Shown here: one piece after another, positions 54,827 through 62,800 of the stretch
Position numbering within the stretch: position 1 is the first letter of the stretch
Layout of the letters: each line of letters starts with the position of its first letter
Source of the DNA: an uncultured Desulfovibrio sp.
GTDB taxonomy: Bacteria; Desulfobacterota; Desulfovibrionia; Desulfovibrionales; Desulfovibrionaceae
Reading direction: 5' to 3'
Length of the DNA: 64,000 nucleotides
NCBI GenBank assembly: GCA_913063155.1
Contig: CAJXYU010000001.1
Coordinates: 372,001-436,000, forward strand
Made by a program: the position numbers and the translations under genes
Notes under the pieces: generated by a model
Seen by the model: only the letters and a program-made list of their open reading frames with translations
Databases searched by the model: none
Told to the model about the DNA's origin: nothing

Positions 54827-55159
54827 ATGACCAAATCAATATTAGGGGAAAGAATTACGCAACTCAGAGGAGAGCTGAGTCAAAAAGCTTTCGCCGACAA
54901 ACTAAATGTTAGTCGCAATACACTGAGCCGTTATGAAAACGGTGACCGTACCCCTGACGCGGAATTCCTACAAAAGCTAATTGAAGAATTTCGAGTGGAC
55001 GCCAACTGGCTGCTGCTTGGCGCGGGCGAACCGCCCCAGGAAGAGGACCGGCGGGAAGCGATGTTGCTGTCCCACTTCCGGCACTGCGACGAGACCGGCA
55101 AAGACGCCATGCTCACCACCGGGGCCGCTCTGGCGCAGCCACAATCCAAAAAGGATTAG
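54827..55159 (+). CDS. Phage-type XRE repressor
   Basis: A 110-residue protein. The N-terminal HTH is complete (ITQLRGELSQKAFADKLNVSRNTLSRYENGDRTPDAEFLQKLIEEF), followed by VDANWLLLGAGEPP, a phrase common in lambda/Mu-type C repressors. The tail after residue 80 is short, without a LexA-type peptidase domain, so it cannot be inactivated by self-cleavage. ATG 54827 lies 22 bp past the operator repeats. It may still act on related phages as an immunity repressor. Confidence 0.75.
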   Translation: MTKSILGERITQLRGELSQKAFADKLNVSRNTLSRYENGDRTPDAEFLQKLIEEFRVDANWLLLGAGEPPQEEDRREAMLLSHFRHCDETGKDAMLTTGAALAQPQSKKD

Positions 55160-55236
55160 ACGGCCAGGCGGTTCGAAGCCGCTTCCGCGGATACAGCCAC
55201 CGCCAAGCGCATAACAAATCGGTGGATCATGAAATC

Positions 55237-55271
55237 AAACGACCTCCCGGGGCTTCCCCGGGAGGTCGTTT
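55237..55271. terminator. Perfect 16-bp hairpin, terminator-like
   Basis: AAACGACCTCCCGGGG, a CTT loop and the exact complement, ending in TTTCG. It lies 78 bp past the repressor and 124 bp past the end of zraR on the other strand. It can serve either side. Confidence 0.75.
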
Positions 55272-55394
55272 CGTTCATGGCTTTCAGGTTCGATACGTGT
55301 AAGAGCCTTTCACATCCGCAAATATCAGCGCATACCTTTCCCCCGCCACTGAGCGGCGCTCTCAAGGTGGACGGCCTACACGCCGCGCCGCCGT

Positions 55395-56765
55395 CTATTT
55401 CGTGACATCAACCCCGTATTTCTTGATCTTGTTATCCAAAGTCGTCCTGGTGATGCCCAGCAGCTTGGCTGTTTCGCTTTTGTTGCCTCCCGTCTGGGCG
55501 AGCGTTTCCGCTATGGCGACCTTTTCGATCTCCTGCAGGGATTTGCCCCCAACGCGGTGCCGTCCGCCGGGGGCGCCGCAGACTTCCTCGAAATGCCTGG
55601 TCAGCGCCGGAGGCAGGTCCTTCTCGGACACGTATTCGCCCGGGGCCATGATGACCGCACGTTCCACGGCGTTTTCCAATTCACGGACATTGCCGGGCCA
55701 GTCGTATTTCACGAGCACGTCCATCGCCATGGGGGTGAAGCCCTTGATCGGTTTCCTGTTGAGCTCGGAGAACCGCTTCAGGAAGAACGTCGCCAGCAAC
55801 GGCACATCCTCTCCGCGTTCCTTCAAGGGCGGAATCCAGAGATTGACGACATTCAACCTGTAGTACAGGTCTTCCCTGAAAGTTCCCTTTCCGACTTCGG
55901 CCAGGAGATCCCTGTTGGTGGCCGCGATGATCCGGACATCGACCTTCAGCACCTTGTCGCTGCCGACGCGTTGGATCTCGCGTTCCTGAATCGCCCGCAG
56001 CAGTTTGGCCTGCATGGGCATCGGAATCTCTCCGACCTCGTCCAGGAAGAGAGAGCCGCCGTCGGCCCGCATGAACCGGCCGTCCCTTTTCCTGTCCGCG
56101 CCGGTGAACGCACCTTTTTCATGACCGAAGAGCTCCGACTCCAGAAGCGTGTCCGTCAAGGCCGCGCAATTGACGGTGACAAGCGGAGCCTCCTTTCTGT
56201 TGCTGTTCGCATGGATCGCTTTGGCGAAAAGCTCCTTGCCCGTGCCGCTTTCCCCGGAAATCAAGATCGTGGCCTCGGTCGAGGCCACGGTTTTCACCAT
56301 GTCGACGAGCTCTTTCATCGGCTTGCCGGCGCCGATTATGTTCGTCAGGCTGGCGTCTTCCGATATGCGCTCCCTGAGAGACCGGTTCTCCTTGAGGAGC
56401 GTCATGTGATCCAACGACCGTTCCAGGGTCATCTTGAGTTCATCAAAGTTGAGCGGCTTGGTCAGATAGTCGTACGCCCCCAACTTCATCGCCTCCACGG
56501 CGGTGTCGACGGAAGAGTATGCCGTCATGATCACGATGGGAATGGCCGGGTTGTAGTCCTTGATCCGGCTCAGGGCCTCGATGCCGCCGACCTTCGCCAT
56601 GCGCACATCCATCAAGACCGCGTCGAACGGTCTTTCCTTCACCTTGTCGATGGCGTCCGCGCCATCCTCGACACCCGCAACGGCATACCCCCACCCCTTG
56701 AGCATGGTTTCAAGCATCGAGAGATGCGCCTTGTCGTCGTCCACAACTAAAATCTTGGCGCTCAT
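55395..56765 (-). CDS. zraR: Sigma-54-dependent response regulator, ZraR-like
   Basis: A 456-residue NtrC-family activator. Receiver: ILVVDDDKAHL and LMDVRMAKVGG (phospho-Asp), then Lys in YLTKPLN. AAA+ domain: GESGTGKELFAKA (Walker A), ESELFGHEKGAFTGA (the GAFTGA loop that contacts sigma-54) and DGGSLFLDEVGEI. C-terminal Fis-type HTH: NKSETAKLLGITRTTLDNKIKKYG. ATG 56765 sits next to the kinase stop. The kinase, regulator and the sigma-54 promoter in front of zraP match the zinc/envelope-stress ZraPSR system of enterobacteria. Confidence 0.9.
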   Translation of the reverse strand: MSAKILVVDDDKAHLSMLETMLKGWGYAVAGVEDGADAIDKVKERPFDAVLMDVRMAKVGGIEALSRIKDYNPAIPIVIMTAYSSVDTAVEAMKLGAYDYLTKPLNFDELKMTLERSLDHMTLLKENRSLRERISEDASLTNIIGAGKPMKELVDMVKTVASTEATILISGESGTGKELFAKAIHANSNRKEAPLVTVNCAALTDTLLESELFGHEKGAFTGADRKRDGRFMRADGGSLFLDEVGEIPMPMQAKLLRAIQEREIQRVGSDKVLKVDVRIIAATNRDLLAEVGKGTFREDLYYRLNVVNLWIPPLKERGEDVPLLATFFLKRFSELNRKPIKGFTPMAMDVLVKYDWPGNVRELENAVERAVIMAPGEYVSEKDLPPALTRHFEEVCGAPGGRHRVGGKSLQEIEKVAIAETLAQTGGNKSETAKLLGITRTTLDNKIKKYGVDVTK

Positions 56766-56766
56766 G

Positions 56767-58605
56767 CTACGCTTCTCCTGTTTCCAGTGGAATGAGGATG
56801 GTGAAAGTCGTTCCATCGGGCCCCGTCCGCTCAACCTTGACCTCGCCCGAATGGGCTTCGATGATCTTGCTGACGATGGCGAGCCCCAACCCGGTGCCGG
56901 TCTGCTTGGTCGTGAAGTACGGATCGAAAACGCGCGAGACGTCTCCACCGGGAAGCCCCGCCCCGGTATCCGCCACCTTCAGTTGCAACATCGCGTCCAG
57001 CCTGTCGGCGCTGACGCTGAGCTTCCCGCCTTCCGGCATGGCCTGGATGGCGTTGACGTAAAGATTGATCATGGCCTGCGTCATGCGGTCCGGATCGAGG
57101 GCGACCAGCCCGACATCCCGTGCCGTATCCAGGGAGACGGACACGCCCGCTCCATCGGCCTCCTGCCTGATCAGCCGCAGGGAGCCTTCTAGAAGGGTCG
57201 AAACATCCGTGTCGCGCAGCTTGACATCGGCAGGGCGGGCCATCTCGAGCAGCTCGGATATGACCCGGTTCAGCCTGTCCACTTCCGAGGTCATGACTTC
57301 CGCGGCCTTGCGGTTGTCGCTGCCCTCTTCAAACAGGGAGCCGAAATACGTCGCATACCCCTTGATGGAGCTGAGGGGATTGCGCACCTCGTGGGCGACG
57401 CCTGCGGCAAGATGCCCTACCGCCGCCATCCTGTCCGCCTTGCGGATCTCCTCCTGGAGTTCCTTGACCTGGCTCAGGTCGCGGACCATGAACAACTGCC
57501 CGACGGAGGCCCCCTCGTCGGTGACGATGCCGGTGACGGCCGCCGCAATGGGCAATTTCCGCCCGCCGTTCAGCACAAGCTCCATTTCCCTCTCGACAAC
57601 CGGCTGCTCCTCGTTCACGGAGGAACGCAGGCTCCACAGTTCGTCGGGCAGAAGCGCCCCGGCCTGCCGGCCGACAACCTGGGCCGTGTCCTTGAACCCG
57701 TGCGGCAGTATGCTCATGGCGATTTCATTGACATAGGTGATTCGTCCATCAGGATCGCACACGACCAGCCCCACCGGGATGCTCGCCACCATCTCCGCGG
57801 TCAGGGCCCGGGAATCCTGCAGCAGCTTTCTGGACCGCAAGTGACTCTGCATCCAGAACAGGGACATCACGCCGCCGAGCCCCAGAAGCAACAGGATGCC
57901 GGACATGGTCAGCGTCAAGGAAACATCCTTGGCGACCGCCGCCTCGAAAGGCGCCACATCCATGCCGATGAAGATGACCGGCCTTCCGGCGGGGTCCAGG
58001 ATCTTGCGCCTCTTCAGCCCCCGCATCCAGCCCGGTGGACCCCACGCTTCGGGCGTGTCGCCGGAACCGTTCCCCATCATGCCTTGCATCATCCGCCGCT
58101 TCCGGTGGTGCATGGAACCGGGGTGCCCGGGCAGCGGGCGTCCCTTCATAACGGGAAGAAACAATTTGTAGGCCACGAACGCCTTGGGTTCGCCCGGCTT
58201 GTCCACCACGCGCCACTGGGTTTCCCTGGTGACGTTCAGGTCGGCCATTTCCCCGGCGGAGAGGAACCGCTTGCCGAGTTCCTCCTCGTCGCTGTGGGCC
58301 AGTATCTCGCCGGCCCCATCCACCACGGCGATGTAGAGAATGTCCGGTTGGGTCGAAATCTCTTCCAGCAAGACCTGCAAGGTGGGGCCGTCGCCGAACA
58401 TGCCCATCATGCCGGTCCGCGTCCCGGCCTCGAAGGCCTTGATCAAGGCCGCGCCCTTTTCGCTGAGCACCCGTCCCATATATTGCTTTTCGCGATTGTA
58501 GTTCATGGCCGCCAGCACAAGGACCACAACCACGAGAATAAGACTCATCCCGATAACGACCCACGGCGAAATGCTTCCCAGAAAATTATTGAATCTTTTT
58601 GTCAT
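56767..58605 (-). CDS. zraS: Membrane sensor kinase, ZraS-like
   Basis: A 612-residue kinase. Helix 1 at about 15-35, a periplasmic sensor domain of about 190 residues, and helix 2 near 230-250. The sensor contains a His/Met/Arg-rich stretch (GHPGSMHHRKRRMMQGMM), fitting a metal-responsive or chaperone-linked role. PAS (about 265-370), HisKA GVAHEVRNPLSSIKGY, ATPase with DTGAGL and GTGLGLAIV. GGAGAAGG stands before ATG 58605. Gene order kinase-regulator with divergent zraP copies the zra locus, though the His/Met loop has no exact counterpart in the enteric sensor. Confidence 0.87.
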   Translation of the reverse strand: MTKRFNNFLGSISPWVVIGMSLILVVVVLVLAAMNYNREKQYMGRVLSEKGAALIKAFEAGTRTGMMGMFGDGPTLQVLLEEISTQPDILYIAVVDGAGEILAHSDEEELGKRFLSAGEMADLNVTRETQWRVVDKPGEPKAFVAYKLFLPVMKGRPLPGHPGSMHHRKRRMMQGMMGNGSGDTPEAWGPPGWMRGLKRRKILDPAGRPVIFIGMDVAPFEAAVAKDVSLTLTMSGILLLLGLGGVMSLFWMQSHLRSRKLLQDSRALTAEMVASIPVGLVVCDPDGRITYVNEIAMSILPHGFKDTAQVVGRQAGALLPDELWSLRSSVNEEQPVVEREMELVLNGGRKLPIAAAVTGIVTDEGASVGQLFMVRDLSQVKELQEEIRKADRMAAVGHLAAGVAHEVRNPLSSIKGYATYFGSLFEEGSDNRKAAEVMTSEVDRLNRVISELLEMARPADVKLRDTDVSTLLEGSLRLIRQEADGAGVSVSLDTARDVGLVALDPDRMTQAMINLYVNAIQAMPEGGKLSVSADRLDAMLQLKVADTGAGLPGGDVSRVFDPYFTTKQTGTGLGLAIVSKIIEAHSGEVKVERTGPDGTTFTILIPLETGEA

Positions 58606-58784
58606 GATTCGCCTTCTCCCCCCGCACCGAAGAGGTTTGTCCAGATTTTAGACACATGCCGTGCTCCTTGTGTACATTTTTTAAGCATATATGCCTGATT
58701 CCGCAATCATGATTTCGCTGCCGAATCCAACAAAAAATCAAATTCATTAATTATTATCAGCACGTTATGCCAAACAAAGCCTTT

Positions 58785-58801
58785 TTGGCACCGCTCTTGC
58801 C
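58785..58801 (+). promoter_or_regulatory. Sigma-54 promoter of zraP
   Basis: TTGGCAC, 5 bp, TTGC: the -24/-12 consensus with exact GG-N10-GC spacing, 50 bp before the zraP start. An inverted pair TGCCAAA/TTTGGCA overlaps the -24 box and could be part of regulator binding. Confidence 0.85.
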
Positions 58802-58850
58802 CTAGTCAGTGCAAAGGTTGTTCACAAAACACTCAACAGGAGAAAGTATC

Positions 58851-59294
58851 ATGAAGAAGAACATCATCGCTTTGGCGCTGGTTGCGGTTATCGGTCTCGC
58901 ATTCGTCTCCACCGACGCCATGGCCAGGGGACGCGGCAACTGCCCGGGCTGGGGCGGCAACGCTTATAATGCGCAATCCTTCGACACCAAGGCCTACCAG
59001 GATTTCCTGAGCTCGACGCAAAAGCTGCGCATTGACATCGCCGCGGACCGGGCTGAACGCGCGGCCATCATGGCGGGGTCGGAACCTGATGCGAAGAGGG
59101 TTCGCACCCTCACCATACAGATCAATGAAAAGATCGCCACCCTGAACGAAAAGGCGGCTGCCCTGAACCTCCCGCCCTATGAAGTGATGGGACGCGGTAT
59201 GGGTCGCGGCATGGGCCCCGGCATGGGCCCCGGCATGGGACGCGGCATGGGACGCGGCATGGGCCCCGGTAGTGGAAACGGGTGCCTCTGGTAA
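58851..59294 (+). CDS. zraP: ZraP-like periplasmic zinc-binding chaperone
   Basis: A 147-residue exported protein. A signal peptide (MKKNIIALALVAVIGLAFVS, cleaved after AMA) is followed by the ZraP/CpxP-type helical hairpin (AYQDFLSSTQKLRIDIAADR, then GSEPDAKRVRTLTIQINEK). The C-terminus is a run of GRGMGPGM repeats with Met, Gly and Arg, and a Cys near the end (GNGCLW); another Cys in GNCPGW near the N-terminus fits metal-bridged oligomers. The protein limits envelope damage and restrains ZraS by binding zinc. The start follows AGGAGAAAG. Confidence 0.85.
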   Translation: MKKNIIALALVAVIGLAFVSTDAMARGRGNCPGWGGNAYNAQSFDTKAYQDFLSSTQKLRIDIAADRAERAAIMAGSEPDAKRVRTLTIQINEKIATLNEKAAALNLPPYEVMGRGMGRGMGPGMGPGMGRGMGRGMGPGSGNGCLW

Positions 59295-59367
59295 CAGGCC
59301 CGGTTGTTTGGACACGAGAGGGAGATCATTCCCTCTCGTATCTCATCCTCAATAAGGAGATCGGCTC

Positions 59368-59628
59368 ATGTGGAATTGCGGTTGGGGAATCTGGAACGGT
59401 GGCGGCCCAGGCTGGTTCATGGGAGGCGGCATGTTCGGATTCATTTGGATGATTCTTCTCATACTGGCGGCGGTGTACCTCGCAACCAGGCTCTTTCAGG
59501 CTTTCAACGCCCGCCGAAACGGCGGCCCGGACAAATCCGACTCCCTGAATATCATCAAGGCGAGATTCGCCAAGGGAGAGATCGGCACGGAGGAATACGA
59601 ACGCATGAAGGAAGTCTTGACGAAATGA
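59368..59628 (+). CDS. SHOCT-domain membrane protein
   Basis: An 86-residue protein with one helix (FGFIWMILLILAAVYLATRLF), a Gly/Trp-rich N-terminus (MWNCGWGIWNGGGPGW) and a C-terminal SHOCT motif (LNIIKARFAKGEIGTEEYERMKEVL). SHOCT parts are short oligomerisation helices. It follows zraP at 73 bp with AAGGAGATCGG as ribosome site and likely belongs to the same envelope-stress unit. The function is not known. Confidence 0.82.
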   Translation: MWNCGWGIWNGGGPGWFMGGGMFGFIWMILLILAAVYLATRLFQAFNARRNGGPDKSDSLNIIKARFAKGEIGTEEYERMKEVLTK

Positions 59629-59665
59629 CACGGCCTGGCGTCTTTGACGGTATGGCACATCGGGA

Positions 59666-59713
59666 AATCAAGGGGCCGACTGGAGTTTCCACCCAGGTCG
59701 GCCCCTTTTGATT
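59666..59713. terminator. Terminator after the zraP unit
   Basis: AATCAAGGGGCCGAC pairs with GTCGGCCCC-TTTTGATT across a 16-base loop. A T-run is included in the right arm, and the A/T flanks make it usable from both sides; the minus-strand LysR gene ends 98 bp away. Confidence 0.8.
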
Positions 59714-59810
59714 CCGTCAAAACACCACATTGCCGGTGCGTCGCATTCAACCCACCGGCCTTGCCTCGAAATCGAATCCCCGTTCCGGGTTGAACGCCGC
59801 TTGAACGGCA

Positions 59811-60710
59811 TCAGACCAGATCATCACGCCTGAATGAGCTGTTCTCCAACGATGACACCAGTTCCTGAAGGTCCGGCGGAAAGTTGTTCTCATCAAGAAA
59901 AACCAGGGAAAATCTGGCGGTCGGCAACCCCTCGGCCACCCTGATCTCCTGAAACACTCCGCTGTCGAGCTCATCCTGCACCGTGAACCGCATCAAAATC
60001 GCCCCGCCCATGTCCTGCAAAATGAACTGCTTGATGACATCGGCGCTGATATTGTCCATGACGATGTTCGGTGGAACTCCGGTCTTCTTGAGATATTCAT
60101 CGACAATATAGATGCTATGCTCCTGTTGCAGCAGGGGAAACGACGCAACCTCCTGCGCGGAGATCTTTTTCCTCCGAATATGCCTTGACCCCTTCAGCGC
60201 GACGAGCACCATTTCTTCGAAAAAGAGAGGAATCGTCTTCAAGCGTGACTTCGGGGGCAGGCTGGCCGTCAGGACAAAATGCAGTTCATTGGCGTGAAGC
60301 CGGTCAATAAGCTGAGGAACGGAATCCAACACGATCTTCACGTTCAGCTTCGGATGCAGCCGTTTTATCCGCGCAATGAATTTCGGCAGGATGTATTTGG
60401 CAAGAATGTGGTGGGAGCCGATGATCACCTCACCCTTTTGCGATCTCATCTGCTTTTCCAGCAGTTGCTCCAGGGCTTCCGCTTCCCGAAAGACCTTTTC
60501 CGCCTGCGCATAGATCGCTTCCGCCCCATGGGTGAGCTTGATGGCGTTGCCCTCGCGCATCAGCAGCCGAAATCCAAGCCAGCGCTCCAGCTTCTTTATC
60601 TGCATGGTGACGGCCGAAGGGGTCACGAAGAGTGCTTCCGCCGCCCTGGAAACGCTCTTAAATTTCGCTGCGAGGTAAAAACAACGCAACTGATTCAGAT
60701 TGATTCGCAT
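59811..60710 (-). CDS. LysR-family regulator of the DASS-Trx-AssT operon
   Basis: A 299-residue LysR protein with the N-terminal HTH (LNQLRCFYLAAKFKSVSRAAEALFVTPSAVTMQIKKLE) and a two-lobed effector domain. It is divergent from the DASS transporter by 294 bp, so control of that operon is most likely. Typical for its class, it should bind both shared-region half-sites and activate when a small ligand (perhaps a sulfated aromatic or dicarboxylate) is present. The start is at ATG 60710, with a weak site in front. Confidence 0.88.
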   Translation of the reverse strand: MRINLNQLRCFYLAAKFKSVSRAAEALFVTPSAVTMQIKKLERWLGFRLLMREGNAIKLTHGAEAIYAQAEKVFREAEALEQLLEKQMRSQKGEVIIGSHHILAKYILPKFIARIKRLHPKLNVKIVLDSVPQLIDRLHANELHFVLTASLPPKSRLKTIPLFFEEMVLVALKGSRHIRRKKISAQEVASFPLLQQEHSIYIVDEYLKKTGVPPNIVMDNISADVIKQFILQDMGGAILMRFTVQDELDSGVFQEIRVAEGLPTARFSLVFLDENNFPPDLQELVSSLENSSFRRDDLV

Positions 60711-60898
60711 TTTTTTCCCGAAAAATCGTCAATTCAGCAACTTCCGGCACACGGCTTCCGCCCCTCATGACATGTTCAATTTTTCACAATGATTTCCGCA
60801 AATTCTCTTTCCCCCACCTGGAAAAAACGCTTTTCGGGGCACTCGATTTCCATCTGCGGATTAAGAAAAAATTAAAAGTATCTCATTTTAATTGTCTT

Positions 60899-60963
60899 GT
60901 ATACACCCAAATGAGCAGGCAGATATCCCTGAATTCGTAAGGAATCGTATACTTTTCGATTCC
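60899..60963. promoter_or_regulatory. Repeats in the LysR-DASS shared region
   Basis: Two GTATAC boxes (60899, 60947) lie 48 bp apart, and GGAATCG/CGATTCC form an inverted repeat (60941-60963). These are candidate LysR sites about 40-105 bp before the DASS start. Confidence 0.4.
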
Positions 60964-61004
60964 GTGTCAGGAATAGATTTATTCAACTCATTGGAGGACG
61001 TTAC

Positions 61005-62423
61005 ATGAATGCTACCGTAGCATCATCCCCCCCGGCAAAAATCACTCTCTTGCAAAAAATCGGCTGGATTTTATCTCTGGCAATCCCCGTTCTCATCCTG
61101 CTGACCGCCGGCGGCGAAGGCATCACCCGTTCAATGGTGCTGTTTTTGGCGCTGACCGCCTGGGCGGTAATCTGCTGGGCCACCGAAATCCTGCCCGCCC
61201 CCATGGTCGGCATCATTCTTCCCATTCTATATTTCTCCGCCAAGATCGCCCCGGCGCCCATCGCCCTTGCCAAACCCTTCGCCACGGTCATCCCGTGGGC
61301 GGTCATCGGCGCTCTCATGATCGGCGTCATGGCCCAGAAAACCGGCCTTGCAAAACGCATCGTACTGAAATGCATGGTTATGACCGGCTCCACCTATCCC
61401 GGACTGTTCTTCGCCATGTTCCTCAGCGGATTGATTCTCACTCCGTTGGTGCCTTCGGCTACCGCCAAGTGCGCCATCATGCTCGCTCTTGGCGTCGGCG
61501 CTTGTGACGCTTTGAACTTGGAGAAGGGAACCAGGGAAGCGACGGCCGTCGTCTTCGCCTCCTTTCTCGCCGTATGCGGCCCCCGCTTCGGCATCCTCAC
61601 CGCATCCCTTGAAAACCTGACCGTCACCAGACTCATGAGCTCCGTCACCGGCTCTTCCATCGGATACGCCGACTTCGCCGCCCAGAACTTCATCCCCGCC
61701 ATAGCATACAGCGCGCTTTCCATGTGCCTGGCGCTCCTGATGGTCCGCGGCAAAGGCAAGCTCAACAAGGAAGTGCTCCTTCAGCAGTATCACGACATGG
61801 GCCCCATCACCCGCGACGAACTCATTGCCGGGTTCCTCGCCGTGTTCGCCGTGGTCCTCGCCGCAACCTCGAAGTATCACGGTCTTCCGGGCATGCACCT
61901 TTTCGTGGCGGTCGGTGCGCTGGCCTTCATCCCGAAAATCAACATCCTGGACCAGAAGGCATTCGGTTCCGTTTCCTTCCCCATGGTCTTTTTCGTTGCG
62001 GGCTCCCTGTCCATCGGCTTTGTGGCGGGACATGTCGGCGTCGGCAAGTGGCTGAGCGCGCAGATGCTCCCTCTGGCCCAGTCCATGAACAGCGTTTTCG
62101 GCCTCTCCACGCTTTCCTATGCCTTCGGCGCCGTCCTCAACTTCATCCTCACCCCTCTGGCCGCCCAGGCGCTCATGACCGTCCCGCTTTCGGAACTGGC
62201 GGTATCCATGCACATACAGCCGCATGCCGTCATCTACAGCTTCCTCTACGGGACGGACCAGTATCTCTTCGCCTACGAATTCGCCCTGCTTCTCCTGTTC
62301 TGCTCCACGGGGCACCTGCGCCTGAAACACGTCATGTCGCTCCTCGCCGTCAGAATGGTCCTGACCCCCGCTTTCCTGGGGCTCATCGCCATCCCGTACT
62401 GGTCGCTGGTGGGAATCATCTAG
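61005..62423 (+). CDS. DASS-family (SLC13) anion:sodium symporter
   Basis: A 472-residue carrier with about 11 helices. Family marks are the two substrate-binding helical hairpins: ILTPLVPSATAKCAIMLAL (with the SNT-like site written PSATAK) and LNFILTPLAAQALMTVPL near the end. GGAGG is well placed before ATG 61005. DASS carriers move di- and tricarboxylates or sulfate-like anions with sodium. Since the operon goes on with a thioredoxin and a sulfotransferase, uptake of an organic sulfate or sulfonate is an attractive guess, not shown. Confidence 0.88.
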   Translation: MNATVASSPPAKITLLQKIGWILSLAIPVLILLTAGGEGITRSMVLFLALTAWAVICWATEILPAPMVGIILPILYFSAKIAPAPIALAKPFATVIPWAVIGALMIGVMAQKTGLAKRIVLKCMVMTGSTYPGLFFAMFLSGLILTPLVPSATAKCAIMLALGVGACDALNLEKGTREATAVVFASFLAVCGPRFGILTASLENLTVTRLMSSVTGSSIGYADFAAQNFIPAIAYSALSMCLALLMVRGKGKLNKEVLLQQYHDMGPITRDELIAGFLAVFAVVLAATSKYHGLPGMHLFVAVGALAFIPKINILDQKAFGSVSFPMVFFVAGSLSIGFVAGHVGVGKWLSAQMLPLAQSMNSVFGLSTLSYAFGAVLNFILTPLAAQALMTVPLSELAVSMHIQPHAVIYSFLYGTDQYLFAYEFALLLLFCSTGHLRLKHVMSLLAVRMVLTPAFLGLIAIPYWSLVGII

Positions 62424-62476
62424 CCGCCGAAACGGCAAAACGAAGACAACCTATTTAATTTATAGGAGATATAAAC

Positions 62477-62785
62477 ATGATCAAAGAAATCAACACAGAA
62501 GAATATGACGCCATGGACAAATCCGGCGCCATGATGCTGGAGTTCTACTCCAAAACCTGCGGTCCGTGCAAAATGCTCGCTTTCGTCCTGAAGGACATCG
62601 CCAAAATGCACCCGGATTTCCCCATCTACACTGTCGATTTCGACGAAAACGTGGAGCTCAAGGAGCGCCTCGGCGTCAAAGGATTCCCCACCATGCTGCT
62701 CATGAAGGACGGCCAGGAAGCCTCGCGCATGGAAGGTCTCAAGCAGAAGCCCGCAATCGCCAAAGAAATCGAAGCAATCGCATAG
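62477..62785 (+). CDS. Cytoplasmic thioredoxin-like protein
   Basis: A 102-residue thioredoxin fold with CGPC in the usual place (FYSKTCGPCKMLA) and the cis-Pro in GFPTMLLMKDG. No signal peptide. TAGGAGAT precedes ATG 62477. It lies between the transporter and the sulfotransferase genes, 53 bp after one and 15 bp before the other. In uropathogenic E. coli, assT is paired with dsbL/dsbI, which oxidise the periplasmic enzyme. Here a reducing CGPC thioredoxin replaces them, in line with a cytoplasmic AssT. Confidence 0.9.
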   Translation: MIKEINTEEYDAMDKSGAMMLEFYSKTCGPCKMLAFVLKDIAKMHPDFPIYTVDFDENVELKERLGVKGFPTMLLMKDGQEASRMEGLKQKPAIAKEIEAIA

Positions 62786-62800
62786 ATTGGAGATAATATC

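Noticed and set aside
53431-55394. Right attachment site (copy of the tRNA-Thr 3' end)
   Set aside because: I looked for TTCCTGGCTCCA-like sequence and found none in this window. The right boundary of the island stays unproved.
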